DNA of 64,000 nt from Sinotaia quadrata (GCA_028829895.1 CM054180.1:115927973-115991972), one strand, 5' to 3'; positions 37,901-52,400 are shown, counted from the stretch's first letter. The notes: a model not told the origin generated them from the sequence alone. Numbers and translations: made by a program.

Positions 37901-39202
37901 CGAGTGTGAGTGCAGCGAATTAGTGACGGTACAGCTAGCGGCAGTTATTTTTTTTTCTTTCAGCTGATTTAGAGAATCTTTTTTTAGATCTAGAAATGGC
38001 TCCGATGTAGACACCCGATTCAGAATTGAAAATCGATACGGTAATCTTTTCCCGACACCTAAAAATAGCCTGGTCTGACTGCATTAGAAAAGCTTGGACT
38101 CAAGAAGTAGTTCGCACCCAGACCGCAATTGTCATTCAGTATTTTTTCCCACTCAGTAACACATTTCATCAGAACGATTCTTAAGCGGTGAATTTCCGTG
38201 TGGGGCGGGGTGGTGGTGGTGGGTTTCTTAAAATGGAGCGCCAAAATACCATTGCGGGCCGAAAGGGAGGAACGGGACGATACTTGTAGTGGGGCAGGGG
38301 TTGGGTAAGGGGGTATGACAGCACTTTGAAGCTAAAGGTTAACCGTCTTCTTCTTCCTAAGTTTCTGCTTTATAAAACTAGCAGAAGAAAGTAAGCGAAA
38401 GCAGAAGAAAGTAGCATTGTGAGAGGAAAAAATTTACTTTTCAATCTTCAAGGAAAACTTTGTGCTCCTGTTAATATTTTTTAAATTACTAATCTTTTTG
38501 CAACTCAGTTTGAAAGTTGTCGTAAAATGTGTTTTTCGATTTGCATTAATCAAAGAATATTTGTAACTAAGAAGAGGAAGTTCTGTGCTACTTACAGAAC
38601 CCGCCTCGGAAGAGCAAAGCCGTGGTATACACTAAGAGTTATTTACGACATAACCTCAAGCAGTATTAGTCACACAGAACGCTTCGCATTCCGTTACGGC
38701 CTCCAGAGTCACTGTATTGATTGTTTGACACGTGTTTGGATCACCTTAGTCGCGCTACTTCATGGATTAGGCCTTCTATGTACTGTTTTCATGAAGCGGT
38801 CACCTGCAGGAACAGCCCGTTTTTTCTTCTATACTCTGGCACGCCACGACGGATGAGATGATGAGTGTTATGAATAAACAGTCAAAACAAACGTCTTTCG
38901 AAGATGACCTTACTTATTCTAGGGAGGGGTGAGTGGGTGGGTACATTCTTTATTTCAAGAACAGCTGTTGACTTACTGAAGGTAGGGGGGGACAGTGCCT
39001 TTGACTCCCACGGCATCATTGATTTACCATGCCCGTAACGAATTCATGTTCTGCTAATATTACTTAACCGGCTAATAAATTATTTTGTTTCTCAGTTGCT
39101 GATCTGTTGATTGGTCTTTGTAGTAGAAATGATATGTACATATTTCACTTACAAAGAGATGAAAATGCCGAGACATTCACTGCGCACGTCTTTCCAGTCT
39201 CG

Positions 39203-39267
<65 letters not shown>

Positions 39268-42200
39268 TCGATATTGTCTTATTTACTTTGAATGGAAAAC
39301 TCCTTGGTGAATTCCACAAAAGCAGGCTTCCTTCCACTTGAAAGACATCTTTAACCGGATCGTTCCGTGGTTATGGGCAGTAGGCATTGCACGGTTCCTT
39401 AAAGCACTAGATTAAAAGGCCTTCTGATAAAAACAAGGAAGTTGTCACGTGACAATTACTGTGCCGCAGATTCACATAGTGCTTCCTAAAAACGGAAGGA
39501 TGGTGGTGGTGGTGGTCTTATAGACAGCATATTTTTCCCTGCCCACATGCGAGTCTTCTCACTTTGCATGGCTTTTATTCCCCTGTCCTTAAAATAAATA
39601 AATGAATAAGCAATAACAGTTTTAATTTACTGAAAAAATGAACATCACTTCTAATGCTGTTATAATAATTATAGCGGTATGTTCTGTAGTGTGCACTCTG
39701 TAAGCCATTGTATGTTCTGTAGCGTGTACTCTGTAAGTCATTGTATGTTCTGTAGTGTGCACTCTGTAAGTCATTGTATGTTCTGTAGTGTGTACTCTGT
39801 AAGTCATTGTATGTTCTGTAGTGTGCACTCTGTAACATTGTATGTTCTGTCGTGTTTGCTCCTGTAAGTCATTGTATGTTCTGTAGTGTGTACTCTGTAA
39901 GTCATTGTATGTTCTGTCGTGTTTGCTCCTGTAAGTCATTGTATGTTCTGTAGTGTGTACTCTGTAAGTCATTGTATGTTCTGTAGTGTGTACTCTGTAA
40001 GTCATTGTATATTCTGTCGTGTTTGCTCCTGTAAGTCATTGTATGTTCTGTAGTGTGCACTCTGTAAGTCATTGTTCTGTAGTGTGCACTCTGTAAGTCA
40101 TTGTATGTTCTGTAGTGTGCACTCTGTAAGTCATTGTTCTGTAGTGTGTACTCTGTAAGTCATTATATGTTCTGTCGTGTGTGCTCTGTAAGCCATTACG
40201 TGTTCTGCAGTGTGTGTTCTGTAGTATGTACTCTGTAAGCCATTACGTATTCTATAGTGCGTGCTCTGTAAGCCACTGTGTTCCCTGTGTGTGTTCTATA
40301 GTCCATCGAGTCTTCTGTGCGCAAGTGCACCAGTGTATATTCTATAGTATGTGTTCTGCAGGCCATTGAGTCTATGTTCTGTAGGCCAGTGTGTGTTCTC
40401 TAGTATGTGTTCTGCAAGCCATTGAGTCTATGTTCTGTAGGCCAGTGTGTGTTCTCTAGTATGTGTTCTGCAAGCCATTGAGTCTATGTTCTGTAGGCCA
40501 GTGTGTGTTCTCTAGTATGTGTTCTGCAAGCCATTGAATCTGTGTTCTGTAGGCCAGTGTGTGTTCTCTAGTGTGTGTTCTGCAGGCCATTGAGTCTATG
40601 TTCTGTAGGCCAGGGTGTGTTCTCTAGTGTGTATTCTGCAGGCCATTGAGTCTATGTTCTGTAGGCCAGTGTGTTCTGCAGGCCATTGAGTCCATGTTCT
40701 GTAGGCCAGTGCGTGTTCTTTAGTGTGTGCTATACAAACCTGTTAGTCCAGGTTTTCTTTCAGTAGTGCAGCAGTAGGTGGTATAAATCAGTTAATGATA
40801 ACCAGATATCACCCGAGTTCAAAATTTAACCATTATTCTGGAATTTTTATTGCTGTAATTTCAAACCTTGACGTTAACAATATTTGACGTGATAAAACAG
40901 AATACCCCCCACCCCCACCCCGTAAACGGTACAATACACCTTATTTGCCTCCACGTCATGGTCTGTTACTGGTACATGTAATTATAATTTGTTGCTGTTG
41001 TTGTTTTAATTAATTTGACTAGTACCGTCTGTCCTAATCAATGACGCAACAACTGTTACGTCGTTCTTTGTACCAGTCGTCCGCTATATAAGCAACAGAC
41101 AAAAACTGAACCATCCTCACACTGGGTATAACCAGTCCCGGGTCGAACATGGATGAATAGCATGCAGCATCTACCTCCTCATCTACAGTTACCAACCATG
41201 CTAACCACTGACAGACTGCGGTAATTTTTGTTGTCGGTTTCGCTTTTGTCGTCATGTAGGAACAGCATTCGTGAAATATTTGTACTTGTGTCTTATCAGG
41301 TTTCTGCCGTGTACCATTCTAATCATGGCATGCTGCGGTAATTTTTGCTTTCGGTGTCAGTTTTTGTCTGGCTTTAGGAACAGCATGCGCAAAATATATA
41401 CATACATCTCCCCCCAGGTTACTAAGTAAGCTGATGATGGTTGTTGTTGTAGAAGAGAGAGTAGAATTAGAAAAGTGACAGCCACTGAGAGACTTCTTAA
41501 AATTAATATCGTTTAAACACACACGCACAGAAATGCGTACCTTTTTCATCAATCTTCTTATTGACTTTAGTTGGATTGACTGTTTAAATATTTTGCAATC
41601 TTATTTAAGCTGTAATATCTTCCTATTGAACACATCGATCAGAATTCGAGTCATTGTCTCGTTTTAAATGTATTTTAATTACGTTTTCTCTTAATGCTAA
41701 TCATGTTGAGGATGACTCAGAACAGCGCTTGTCTTGACGCTTTCTCCTAATGCTAATCATGTTGAGGATGACTCAGAACAGCGCTTGTCTTGACGCTTTC
41801 TCCTAATGCTAATCATGTTGAGGATGACTCAGAACAGCGCTTGTCTTGACGCTTTCTCCTAATACTAATCATGTTGAGGACGACTCAGAACAGCACTTGT
41901 CTTGACGCTGAAAGATCTTTACGAAAGTAAAGCGTGCTCAGTGGTAAACTGAGAAGCACTGATATAACAGAACCCCACAAAATAAATCAGTATACAGAGA
42001 AATAAAATAATGAATGCCAACAACAGTACAGTATGCGAAGGAAGACGGCAGTATAATTCACAAAGCAAGCAACACCAGCAGGCTTCAGACAGGCCACCCC
42101 CTCCCCCATCCCACTTTTTTTTTTTTGGGGGGGGGACTTCGATACTGAGCGGACCGCCTGGTATGTTTGGTTCCACTTCCCGCTCCCCACCCACCTCCCC

Positions 42201-43393
42201 ATAGTCATCCCATAACCGATAATGTCGAATCGACGAAAATTTCTTGCAGGCCTTTGGAGGCGAAAAAATGCTATCGAAACAGCAGCCGTCCGAAATTAAA
42301 TTCATTGTTTCATTGGTCGATGACAGAATAGTGGTTTATTTAGTTAAGTGGTCGTGTCTGTATTACTCCTGGGGCTAGCCAGAGTTCTCTCCCTCTGTTG
42401 CCGTTGTCCGACTTGGTTCATAAATATACACGCGTATTTCTTTAAATAAGTTGGTTTTGTTATTATTATTTGCGTACGTGAGTTTTTAATTATTAATAAA
42501 TATTTACTTTGAACACTTTATCCAGTGCACATTCTTGCAGACTGTCTCGATTGCGAAGATATTTATGTACATGTACGTAAAAATATTACGCAGTCTCCTG
42601 AAACACGTGAGTACATCAGTATTTGACGTCACTGATGTATACGTACATTTTCGTCCTTTGATAAGTGTTTCTCAACGCGCTCGTGTTTAATCTGGGACGG
42701 AGGTAAGAAATGTAGTTCTCTCTGCCCAGAAAAGACAATTATCGACTTTTGTATTCAATTTCTTTCTGGATTTAATTGAAAAAGCGCCGCTAACGTCATT
42801 CAGAGTATAGCCGAGAGCGAAGAGCATTTTGACAGCCCGCTTCTGATTGGATGGTTGACCGCTTCATCTAAACATGCTGATCTCTCTATCTGACTATTTT
42901 TACTTGTATATCATCCTATGTTTAAAATAACAGTCATTGAAACAAAGAACATATACGGTTAATACAGCGATTTACATTTGGAGTCAATACAGTTTGTATT
43001 ATCCTTAACTTGGACCTAATTCTGTAACGCATGTGTTGGATGTATTTTTTTTATTTTGACACAACCTGATAAATAAATAAATAGCGGATTATTTCGTTAT
43101 TTGCATGTGTTATCATCTTTGTCTTCGACGCTGGCCAGTTTTCATATTAGTAATCAAAAGCATTTTCCTTACTACACGGCATACCAGTGGTACTTTCTGA
43201 TGTCGAATTTAAAGTTGGATGAATTTAAAAAAGATTGTTGCCTGGTCAAATTGGAGGGGTTTGGAGAAAAGCAGGATGGGTCAAACGGTTGTCTTCACAC
43301 CTGTATAGATGATGACAGACCGTTGTGTGTTTAGTTGATAGCTCGAAATAGAATATAATCCATTTAACGGAAGTAAGTAGGGAAGTATAAGTG

Positions 43394-43440
<47 letters not shown>

Positions 43441-46400
43441 GGTGGTGGTGGTAGTACTTAGAATACTGTAATTGCTCCACCCATCACGAACGGTAAGTAG
43501 TTCAATATCCGGACGTCTGTGTTTTCGGGTCTCCGAGAGTCGTTCGCTCGTCACAAAACATGATTGATTGATCGGCGGGCAGTCTAACTTTCGCGGTCTT
43601 CTCTATTCGGTCGAAGGCTGGACTCACCACACTACAACACGCTGTTTTTCGTTTTACGGTTTCCTCACCCTCCAATTGGTATAATTGGAAACAAAGGAGA
43701 TTCATTTGTAGTCGTCAACTTCGGCACCGATTATTTTCAGAAATAAGGCCGTTTTCTTTGCAAATGGAACTCTGCCAGATTTTCACCTTTGACATGGACA
43801 CGTCACCCGAGCAATACATTTTAAGAAATTCTTACAAATAGATGAACGGTTTTCAGTAAAAATTCAAAAGTTTGATTCAAGGAGACATTCTAATACTTCC
43901 GGTCTGGCATGAGTAGTATTCGTCTGAAGACGTTAAGAAACCAGCGGCTGGGTATGAATTAGTTTTGGATCTGAGTCATTTAAAAAGTCATTGACATCAG
44001 TGTCAGCCATTTGCACGATCACGCCGGCTTTGTTAGTTATGCCCCGCTTCAGTACATAGCTCTAGCATCACACCAGCTCGCGCACAGCTGTTCGCAACAT
44101 CCTTACTGTGCCTTCGCAACTACCACCTGTTTCCACAGCTTTTGTGGTTACTGAGCTCCAATATTATTCTTTTAGGAGTCGCCCTAATTTGGCTCACCGT
44201 TTGGTTCGGTTTATTTCTCGATAACACACTTTATTTCACAAAGTCGAAATGGACAAAATCTCATTTCCTAAACTTAACGCAACTGCTACCAATTGACATG
44301 AACCTGAGTCCCTAGCCTGTTTGGACCTTTGATTCACTGAATGCGCGGTTAAGTTTTCGTTTTAGTTTGTGTCGACAAGGTGTGAACTTTGTCCGGCTCG
44401 CTGCCGTTGTTCTCGGCGCGGATCGAATTGAAATTCGTTCATACTTACAGATTTATTGATTTTTTTTCCACCATCATCTAAAATCGTGACCCACGTCCTA
44501 GTCTCCGAAGTGCTGATGACGCGTGTTTTCAGTTGGATTTTTTTTTCAGCACTAGATTTACTGCTGCTCAGGTCCTTAAAAGCGATTTTCTGCTAACTGG
44601 AAAATGGTTCCCTTATGTCCTTGTCCAGATTGCAGAGAGTGGTTGCGATTCCAAGAATCTAGCATACGATCAGTGTAGGTCGGGAGGTAGCTCTAGTATT
44701 AATAGAGCATGGGTGTGGGTGGGGCAGCTCTGGCAGATTTTGGATGGCTGGATCAGGAGACAGTTCATTTGCAAGTCAGTGGTTTACATTAACCCCTTTG
44801 TGTTTGTTTTAGATCTGTTTTCGCTGTCTGGCAATAAATCTCCTCTCATTAGTCACACACACCCTTTTTTTTCTCTCTCTCTCACTACATCAGTATTAAT
44901 ACTGATGTGTTTTGTCCTGTATATATTTGTATTCATTGTTATAATAATGGAAATGTCCTTGCAGCTTTCAGTAGTAAACCTTGCTTAACACCCAGTGTTG
45001 AAAACATATTGCTAAAAGCAGAATGTACTATTTGTATCCTATTCACACAGTTGCATTCCCAATGCCCCTTAAAACGAGTAATTCAGAATCCATTTTAAAA
45101 ACGACTTCTAGATTCTGAATTACTAGGGTGTTTATTTTTTTATGCATTGCAACTCATTTTTAAAAAAATGTTTAATCTAATAAGTTTTGTACCATATTTT
45201 TAAATATTAGTAAACTATTGCACCTCACCATTAGAGGAAGTGAAGAAATCTAATTTTTTTTTCCGGCACCCGCGATCCTCTGACGTCAACAACAACAACA
45301 AAAAAAAGAGGATTCATGCTGACTCCGTAGATAAAATCTAAAATTAAAACATGCGTCTTGTATTTGGGTTCATGACTCTCATTCTTACTGTGTCCTAATC
45401 GCAACCACTTATCCCAATCACAAGTTCGATTCATTTAACATTGGTCTGACTTAAATTTTGTGTATATGATATCGTAAATAAATGTCCACTTGATGGCATT
45501 TATGCCGTGAACGTAAAAACTTTTTTTTTTTAGAGGTAAACTTAATTGCAAGGTTGAGCAATCGTATGCACATGTGGTTTGGGCGTTTTATTTATTTATT
45601 TATTTATTTTGTGCTGCTATACATGGTTAATATTGAGGATAGTATCATACAACTGAGGCGATTCCCCCACCCACCCTCTCGCTCCACATATCCTCGTCCT
45701 AGCTCGGGGTTGCCCAGATTGTAATTCAATTTGAAATGTGAAGCGATCATCGTAGGATACGAAGCTATAGAGTAAAAGTGTGTATCATTTACTCTCACAT
45801 CATTATCACTTCTTTACACCCGTTTAGATATGTATTGCATTGGAACTCCATAGGAAAAGTTAAACGATTAATAGAGATGGTGATCATATTCTCTACCTAT
45901 TCTGCACTGCAGTTTCCAGCACTAAACTAACAGCGTTTACGGTACCTCAGACTTATGGACAAACAGAGTATGGAGGGAATTGTAGTATTTTTTTAAAACC
46001 CAGTTGTTAATAACTTTTTGTGACGACAACTGGACTCGTTTTGGACTGCACACATAATATTAGTTTAATTTATTTTACTTTACTTAGTAATCACATATTA
46101 GTTTAATTTATTTTACTTTACTTAGTAATCACACAGACTATTAGTTTAATTTATTTTACTTTACTTAGTAATCACATATTAGTTTAATTTATTTTACTTT
46201 ACTTAGTAATCACATATTAGTTTAATTTATTTTACTTTACTTTGTAATCACACAGACTATTAGTTTAATTTATTTACTCCATGCACACAGTATACACACA
46301 TAATCCATGAGTTTTAATTTATCTATCCGCATAGCATATACAAACATTGTCATAGCTTCAATTTTAATTTATCTGACCAGAAAATTTACATTGCTAGTCT

Positions 46401-49400
46401 ACAAGTTTAATATGTTCACATAACCCACAAGTTTAAATGCATTTGCTCACTTAATATCTGCACATAAGCCACAAACTAGTTAATTTAATTTCCATTTTAG
46501 CACTCTCAATCTCATATTCTACAGTTTGTAATTCATTCTGTTTTGTAGATTGCATAGATGTAGAGTTTTCCAAATCTTTATTTTAAAACAAAAATAGTTT
46601 GCAGTAATCAGAATGCATTGATTAATTATTTTTATTTTGCTTTGCTTCTTTTATGTTGCAGACAACATGCGCACAGATGATGGCGGCAGCATTGGTTGCT
46701 GTGGCTACATTTTGTGGGGACTTTCACTTTTTATGATCATCATCACTTTTCCCTTCTCTCTCTGTCTTTGCATCAAGGTGATTTTTTTAAAACTGTTTTT
46801 ATGACCAGGACAAATATTTAAGCAACTAATTGATTTACTTTTAGATATTGAGAAAGTCTGTATAAAGAAATTAAAACCAAAATTGTACTGTTAAATGTAG
46901 TAAAAAAAATAATTTAAAACTCTTGAAAAGTTTCTATATGTCAGATTTCTTTCCTGTTGGGATTTGGTAGAACTGTCAGTAATACTAATAAAAATGCCTA
47001 CTATTTATTCAGTAATAATGGGAAAGATGTTCCCCTCCCTCTCTTTCCACAGCACCCCCACCTTTATTTTATATTTGCTTTTTAGGCTGCTTTCAAAATT
47101 CTCTCATCATTGTTTGAAGTACTATGTTTTTAAAAAAATATATATATATGGATAGTTTTGAAATATTTTGTTTACATGCATTTGTTTATGTCTTGCCTTG
47201 TAGGTAGTGCAGGAATATGAGCGGGCTGTTATTTTCCGTCTTGGGCGTCTCCTGTCTGGGGGTGCAAAAGGCCCAGGTAGATAAATTGTATTCATGTTGT
47301 TTATGGATTAGATGACGTTAGAGTTGTCTCTTTTCTGGAAGAATATATTATAAAATAATTGCTTGTGTGATAATGTTTTACATTATTGTATATTGATGAT
47401 GATGTAGATTATCAGTTATAACATACTTAACATATTAATTATTACTCGCCAGCAATTATCCTGATATATTGATACCCAGAATCTGCCAAACTATCAGCAA
47501 ACAACTCTAGTAACACCATCAAATAAGCCGTCACTACAGGCACACAAACAACCAGGAAACAATGAAGATGGCCTCCAAAATGGATCAGACTGAAACTGAA
47601 ACAAAGCTGAAACCTTGGACACAACACCACACTACCTCACAACCTCAACAATACATCCGCAACATGTACAAGTAAAACTATTTGCAGCCCACAGCTACAG
47701 AAGTAATGCAGCAAAACACCTGCCAAAATTGAAAACAATTGAAGTCAATACTGAAAATTAAGATACAACTCTACAAGATGCAACATGCACCTTGCCATCA
47801 TAATGCTGATGGTAAAAGAATACAAAAGCATTCACTGGAACCAAAGACAGTGGTACATCAACCACACAATGAGTCTCAATGAAACTCAGTGGTTTTGAGA
47901 ACCACCTTAACTTTAAAACTACTCCAGTGGTAAAAATAATAAAAGTAATAATTATATATTTTTTTAAAATCACACTTAATATGGAAACCAGTAGGAGCCA
48001 CCATTGAATTACTGCATTACTAAGAACAAAGTAAAAAAAGCAGATCAGGTCCAGAAAAGATATCAAAACTACTAGGAATAGAAATATCAAATTTTTAATT
48101 TATTAATTTTTCTCAAGCGTACACATTTAAATTAAATGTTTTTGGTGGTATTAAACTGCTTATATTTCATTTTAATTCATATCTGTTCAACTTATGCTGC
48201 ACTGAGATGTCATTTAATTTTTTTTTAAAACATGTGACATCAGCAACCACTTGACTATTTATTTTAAAGTTACCTTAGATATTCAGTCCATTTTCTTCCA
48301 CGTCATTATATTCATCATGTTTCATTTGAGGAAGTCCTTTCAAAAGGTACTAAGTCAGGTAAAGTTGAATTTGCAAAAAACATATTTTCCCCCTATGACT
48401 TAGGCCTGTTTGCAAGATTGCCTATATTTTCAATGTAAATTCTGCTGATTTAGTCATTTGTTTGTCAAGATTTTTAGCTGAAGCCTGCGAAAAGCCCTTT
48501 AGAGTGAGATAAGGGGGGTAACTAATATTTTTGGTAAAAATACCTTTTGAAAGTGACCTCATTTAGTTTTCAATTCAGCATTTTATATCAGGGTGTATAA
48601 TTAGCTCTGTGACTGGACATTATTCAGCCACTGTGATTTTGCCAACAACCTTTGGTTGTGACTGCCTTCAGGCATATATCAGTATAGACTACATTTTCAT
48701 TTGATTTACTGTTTCAAACTTTCTTGAAAGTTTTGGATTTGAAATTGTGACAAATTTTAACACCATTTACACCCAGAAGAAAAATATAATTAAAGGACAT
48801 TGCCTTTTGCAGGCTTGTTCTTTATTATTCCATGTATGGATTCCTACACCAAGGTGGATTTAAGAACAGTGTCATTTGATGTCCCACCGCAGGAGGTAAA
48901 ATTGCTTACTTTGATACAGTAGTTATAGTGTAATATATAGAGTATAGTTACAGTTTAATCATGCATTAGAATTGTGGTTAAAAATAGCTTTAAAGAAACA
49001 ATGAAATGCACTATGTTCATAGTAATGTTATCTGATGAGTTTAAAAAAAAAATTAATTGCAATATATTGTACCTGTAGCTCATTGGAGTTAGACAAACAA
49101 TAATTCTGAAAGCAGACGATTTGGAGGAGACACTTGATAAAGGTATTGGCACAAATAAAGAAGCTGTCACATTTATCACCCACCTTATGTGGCACAGACA
49201 TTTGCTTAACAGTTGATGTGCAGTGAATAATTTGCATGACCTTAGTTGAGTGCCTATCACCTGGGTGCCAGGCTTTCGGTCATCAGCTGAGTGATTGCTG
49301 TTTGATCAGTTTCAGCAGTCCTTATCGTGTCCCCACTTACAGCAGCAAAAAGTCATATTGAATTCAAAGTTGGTTGGGTTGTTTTAACAACTTTTTAATG

Positions 49401-52400
49401 CATCAAAAGTGAACATGACTATAACACTTGTATAGTGACTACATTTACTGGTAGACATAAATTTATTACAGGAAGAGTATTATAAAGCCTTGTTCTTTTT
49501 TAGTTCTTTCCCATCATTTAAAAGAAAGAAAGAAATAAAAAAGGGCACATTCAATATTAAGCAAATCTTTTTTATAAAAATATTTTTATTGTGGCTGCAT
49601 TTTGCTATATTAATACTATTATTTTTTAAAATAATGATTTATATGCTATAAGTTTTTTCCTCTGCACATGTACTTGTGAGAGTCATGCACAAGAGATCAC
49701 AAATTGTAACTATATAATTGATAATTAACATGAATTATACGACTGTCGTGAATGATTATATATTAAAAGATTTTTATGGATCAAACTGCAGATTTGTGTG
49801 AATAACTTAGGGATTTCTAACCTGGTCTGTGCAGGTTTTGACACGGGACTCGGTGACTGTAGCTGTAGATGCAGTGGTATATTACCGCGTTCAGAATGCC
49901 ACTATGTCTATCATTAATGTTGAGGATTCAAACCGCTCAACCCGTTTGCTGGCAGCTACAACTCTGCGAAATGTGCTGGGTACAAAGAATTTGGCAGAAA
50001 TCTTGTCTGAGCGTGAGAGTATCAGCCATTTGATGCAGGTATTCGTTGGCTGTATTTTCCTTCAAAATAAAATTTAAACAATAAATTATGGAGAAACTAA
50101 TATAATTTACAATGTATCTAGTCACATAATGCATTCATTTACAATTTATTTAACTTTTGTCTGTTATTTTCCCCCCCACCCATGTTATTAACCTCTTTCT
50201 CTTTATTTTTTTCTCCCCTGGCTGCACATTGGCTGAACTAATCATTTATAGTGACCTTGACATCTTTTGAAGTTTAAGCTTCTTATTTATCATTAATCTG
50301 AGTTTGCTTTACTTAGTTTTTTGCCTCTTTTTCCAAATCTTTGGCCATCTGTTTCTCTTAAAAGTACAGTTCACTCTGTAAATCAGACTTTAAAAGTTTC
50401 ATTTAATTTTAGCACTTTATGCTTAAATTCACACTTTAAGAATACTAAAATAAACATGTTTAATATTAATTAAACTTACACTAATTGAAATAATCTGTTT
50501 CTCTTAAGGTTATCATAGTGTGTCTAAATAACCAAATTTCTCCCTAAAACCCTTCAAAAAAAATACTTTTTTAAAAACTTTTAATTTTTTAATGTTTATT
50601 CTGCTTGTTGTTTGAGATGTGTTTGTTAAAGAAATCTGAGATTTTGTTGTTGAGAGTTCTCTCCTCTTGCTAATGGTATTCCATATTTTCTTTACACAAA
50701 TAACACAAAATTGATAAACCTATTTTATAACTGCTGCTAGTACTTACATGGAAAAAATCCATATTTGAATCACACAGAATATATGTTCATTTACTGAGTT
50801 TGCATTTCCTCCACCCACAATCTCCAACCCAACACTTTATATATTATCTTTAAATGAGTTAGGGTGTCACTAGGAAGATACATCAGTTAAGATTGTTAAA
50901 AAGAACCAGAGCTTGTGTAAGAAGATACATTCTTTCACAAGATAACCAGAGGATCCTTAAGAAGAACCCGAGTGTGGTTATGATACAGAACCAGGATGCA
51001 TGTGTACATTAGAAGATCAAAAGGATATGTAGTGTAGGAAACCCAAAAATTTTGATACATAGAATCACAATATATGTGTCTGTAAAAATACCCATGAGTA
51101 TCTGCTGGGAGACCCAGTAATACATAGAGTAGGAGTACATCTGTCTTTAAGAAAGCCTAGAGTATCATAGACTCAAAGTACTTATGTAGATCAGAGTGTG
51201 TAGGGAGATCCAGTAATTAAAAATACATAGAGCCAGAGTACATCTGTCTGTAAGAAAGCCTAGAGTATCATAGACTCAAAGTACCTCATTCTGTAAGACC
51301 AGAGTGTAGGGAGACCCAATAATTATGATAAAGACGAATCAGACTGCATATGTTTATAAGATGATTTAGAGTATGTATACATAGGTGCAGTACAACTGCA
51401 AGCCCAATATCTTTAGGGAGACCCAGAAATTGTATGGAGAACCAGAGTATGTTTAAGAAAACCCAGAGCATCTATAGGGAGACAGATAGACAGAGTATAT
51501 ATAGACAGAAAATCAAAAAATGTGATGGGAACCACCCACTGATTTTGATTTAAAGACCCCAAAAATACAAAGCATGATGCAGAGTATTAGAAAATAATTA
51601 TTAAGACTCATGTTTGTGTATTAATTATTCTGAATATTATTATAGCTATTTAAAACTATGCTATTTGTATAATAAAAATATAGAATTAGTTTTTACGGGG
51701 ATTCCCAAACACAAAAATTCAAGATTTCACATTATACTTTTTAATCAAATTTAAATTACTTTCAGATGATACAATTTTGTTATGGTTTTCGCATGACTAC
51801 TTTTGCTTTATAGTTGGGGCTAGGATATGTGATTTTTTTTTGTTGTCTTTTTCTTTTTTGACTTATTTTCTTCAGCATTCATTTTTTTTTTTTTAGTATC
51901 TAACAATATATTCATGAAATGATGCATCTATCTATGACTCCAGAGTTGCAAATTTTATGTATTGAATTTTTTTAATAGCCCAAAGTAGTTGCTTTCAGAA
52001 TTTTATAATTTCCACATTTCTTCTTTTTTTTTGTACTTGGTCAAATAATGTTGTAAATTTAAGTCATGCTATCACCATCCAGTCAAACATGTTTATTCTT
52101 TTATTGTTTTTTTTAGCTTGCATTTTTTCTAATCAGGCTGATTAAGAAAAATATTTAAGCTTCCAGTTGATAGAAATGTCATATTTAGTTGAGAAAAAAA
52201 ATTAAAAAATAAATTGAGAGTTTTCTAAATAATACATACAATAAGAATTCCTTCAAATATCCATTTTGTAAATTATAATTATATTAAAAAATATTTAATC
52301 AGTCATTGTCTTACTGAATGTGGAATATATTTCCACTTGCGCTCAACTATAGTAAGATTGTGTGACACAATGCCATCCTAGTTAATGGAATTTATTTAAT

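Larger units (their letters stand above)
41913..46055. other. Intron 1, distal part
   Basis: T-run/G-run junction at 42115-42135, (TG)n at 43398-43439, and CpG-containing unique DNA at 43480-44480. A CRE lies at 45281-45288. The 151-aa ORF at 44533-44988 is the longest non-repeat ORF here, but it has no recognisable domain. No exon is called. Confidence 0.5.

Noticed and set aside
38527..38856. 109-codon basic ORF in intron 1
   Set aside because: No recognisable domain and no neighbouring exon structure.
39622..40005. Minus-strand 127-codon ORF with [11 protein letters not shown] repeats
   Set aside because: A by-product of the 33-bp minisatellite; kept only as a finding to check.
44533..44988. 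151-codon ORF with a hydrophobic C-terminal part
   Set aside because: No family signature, T-rich composition, no conserved motif or clear splice context; chance ORF in an intron is likelier.
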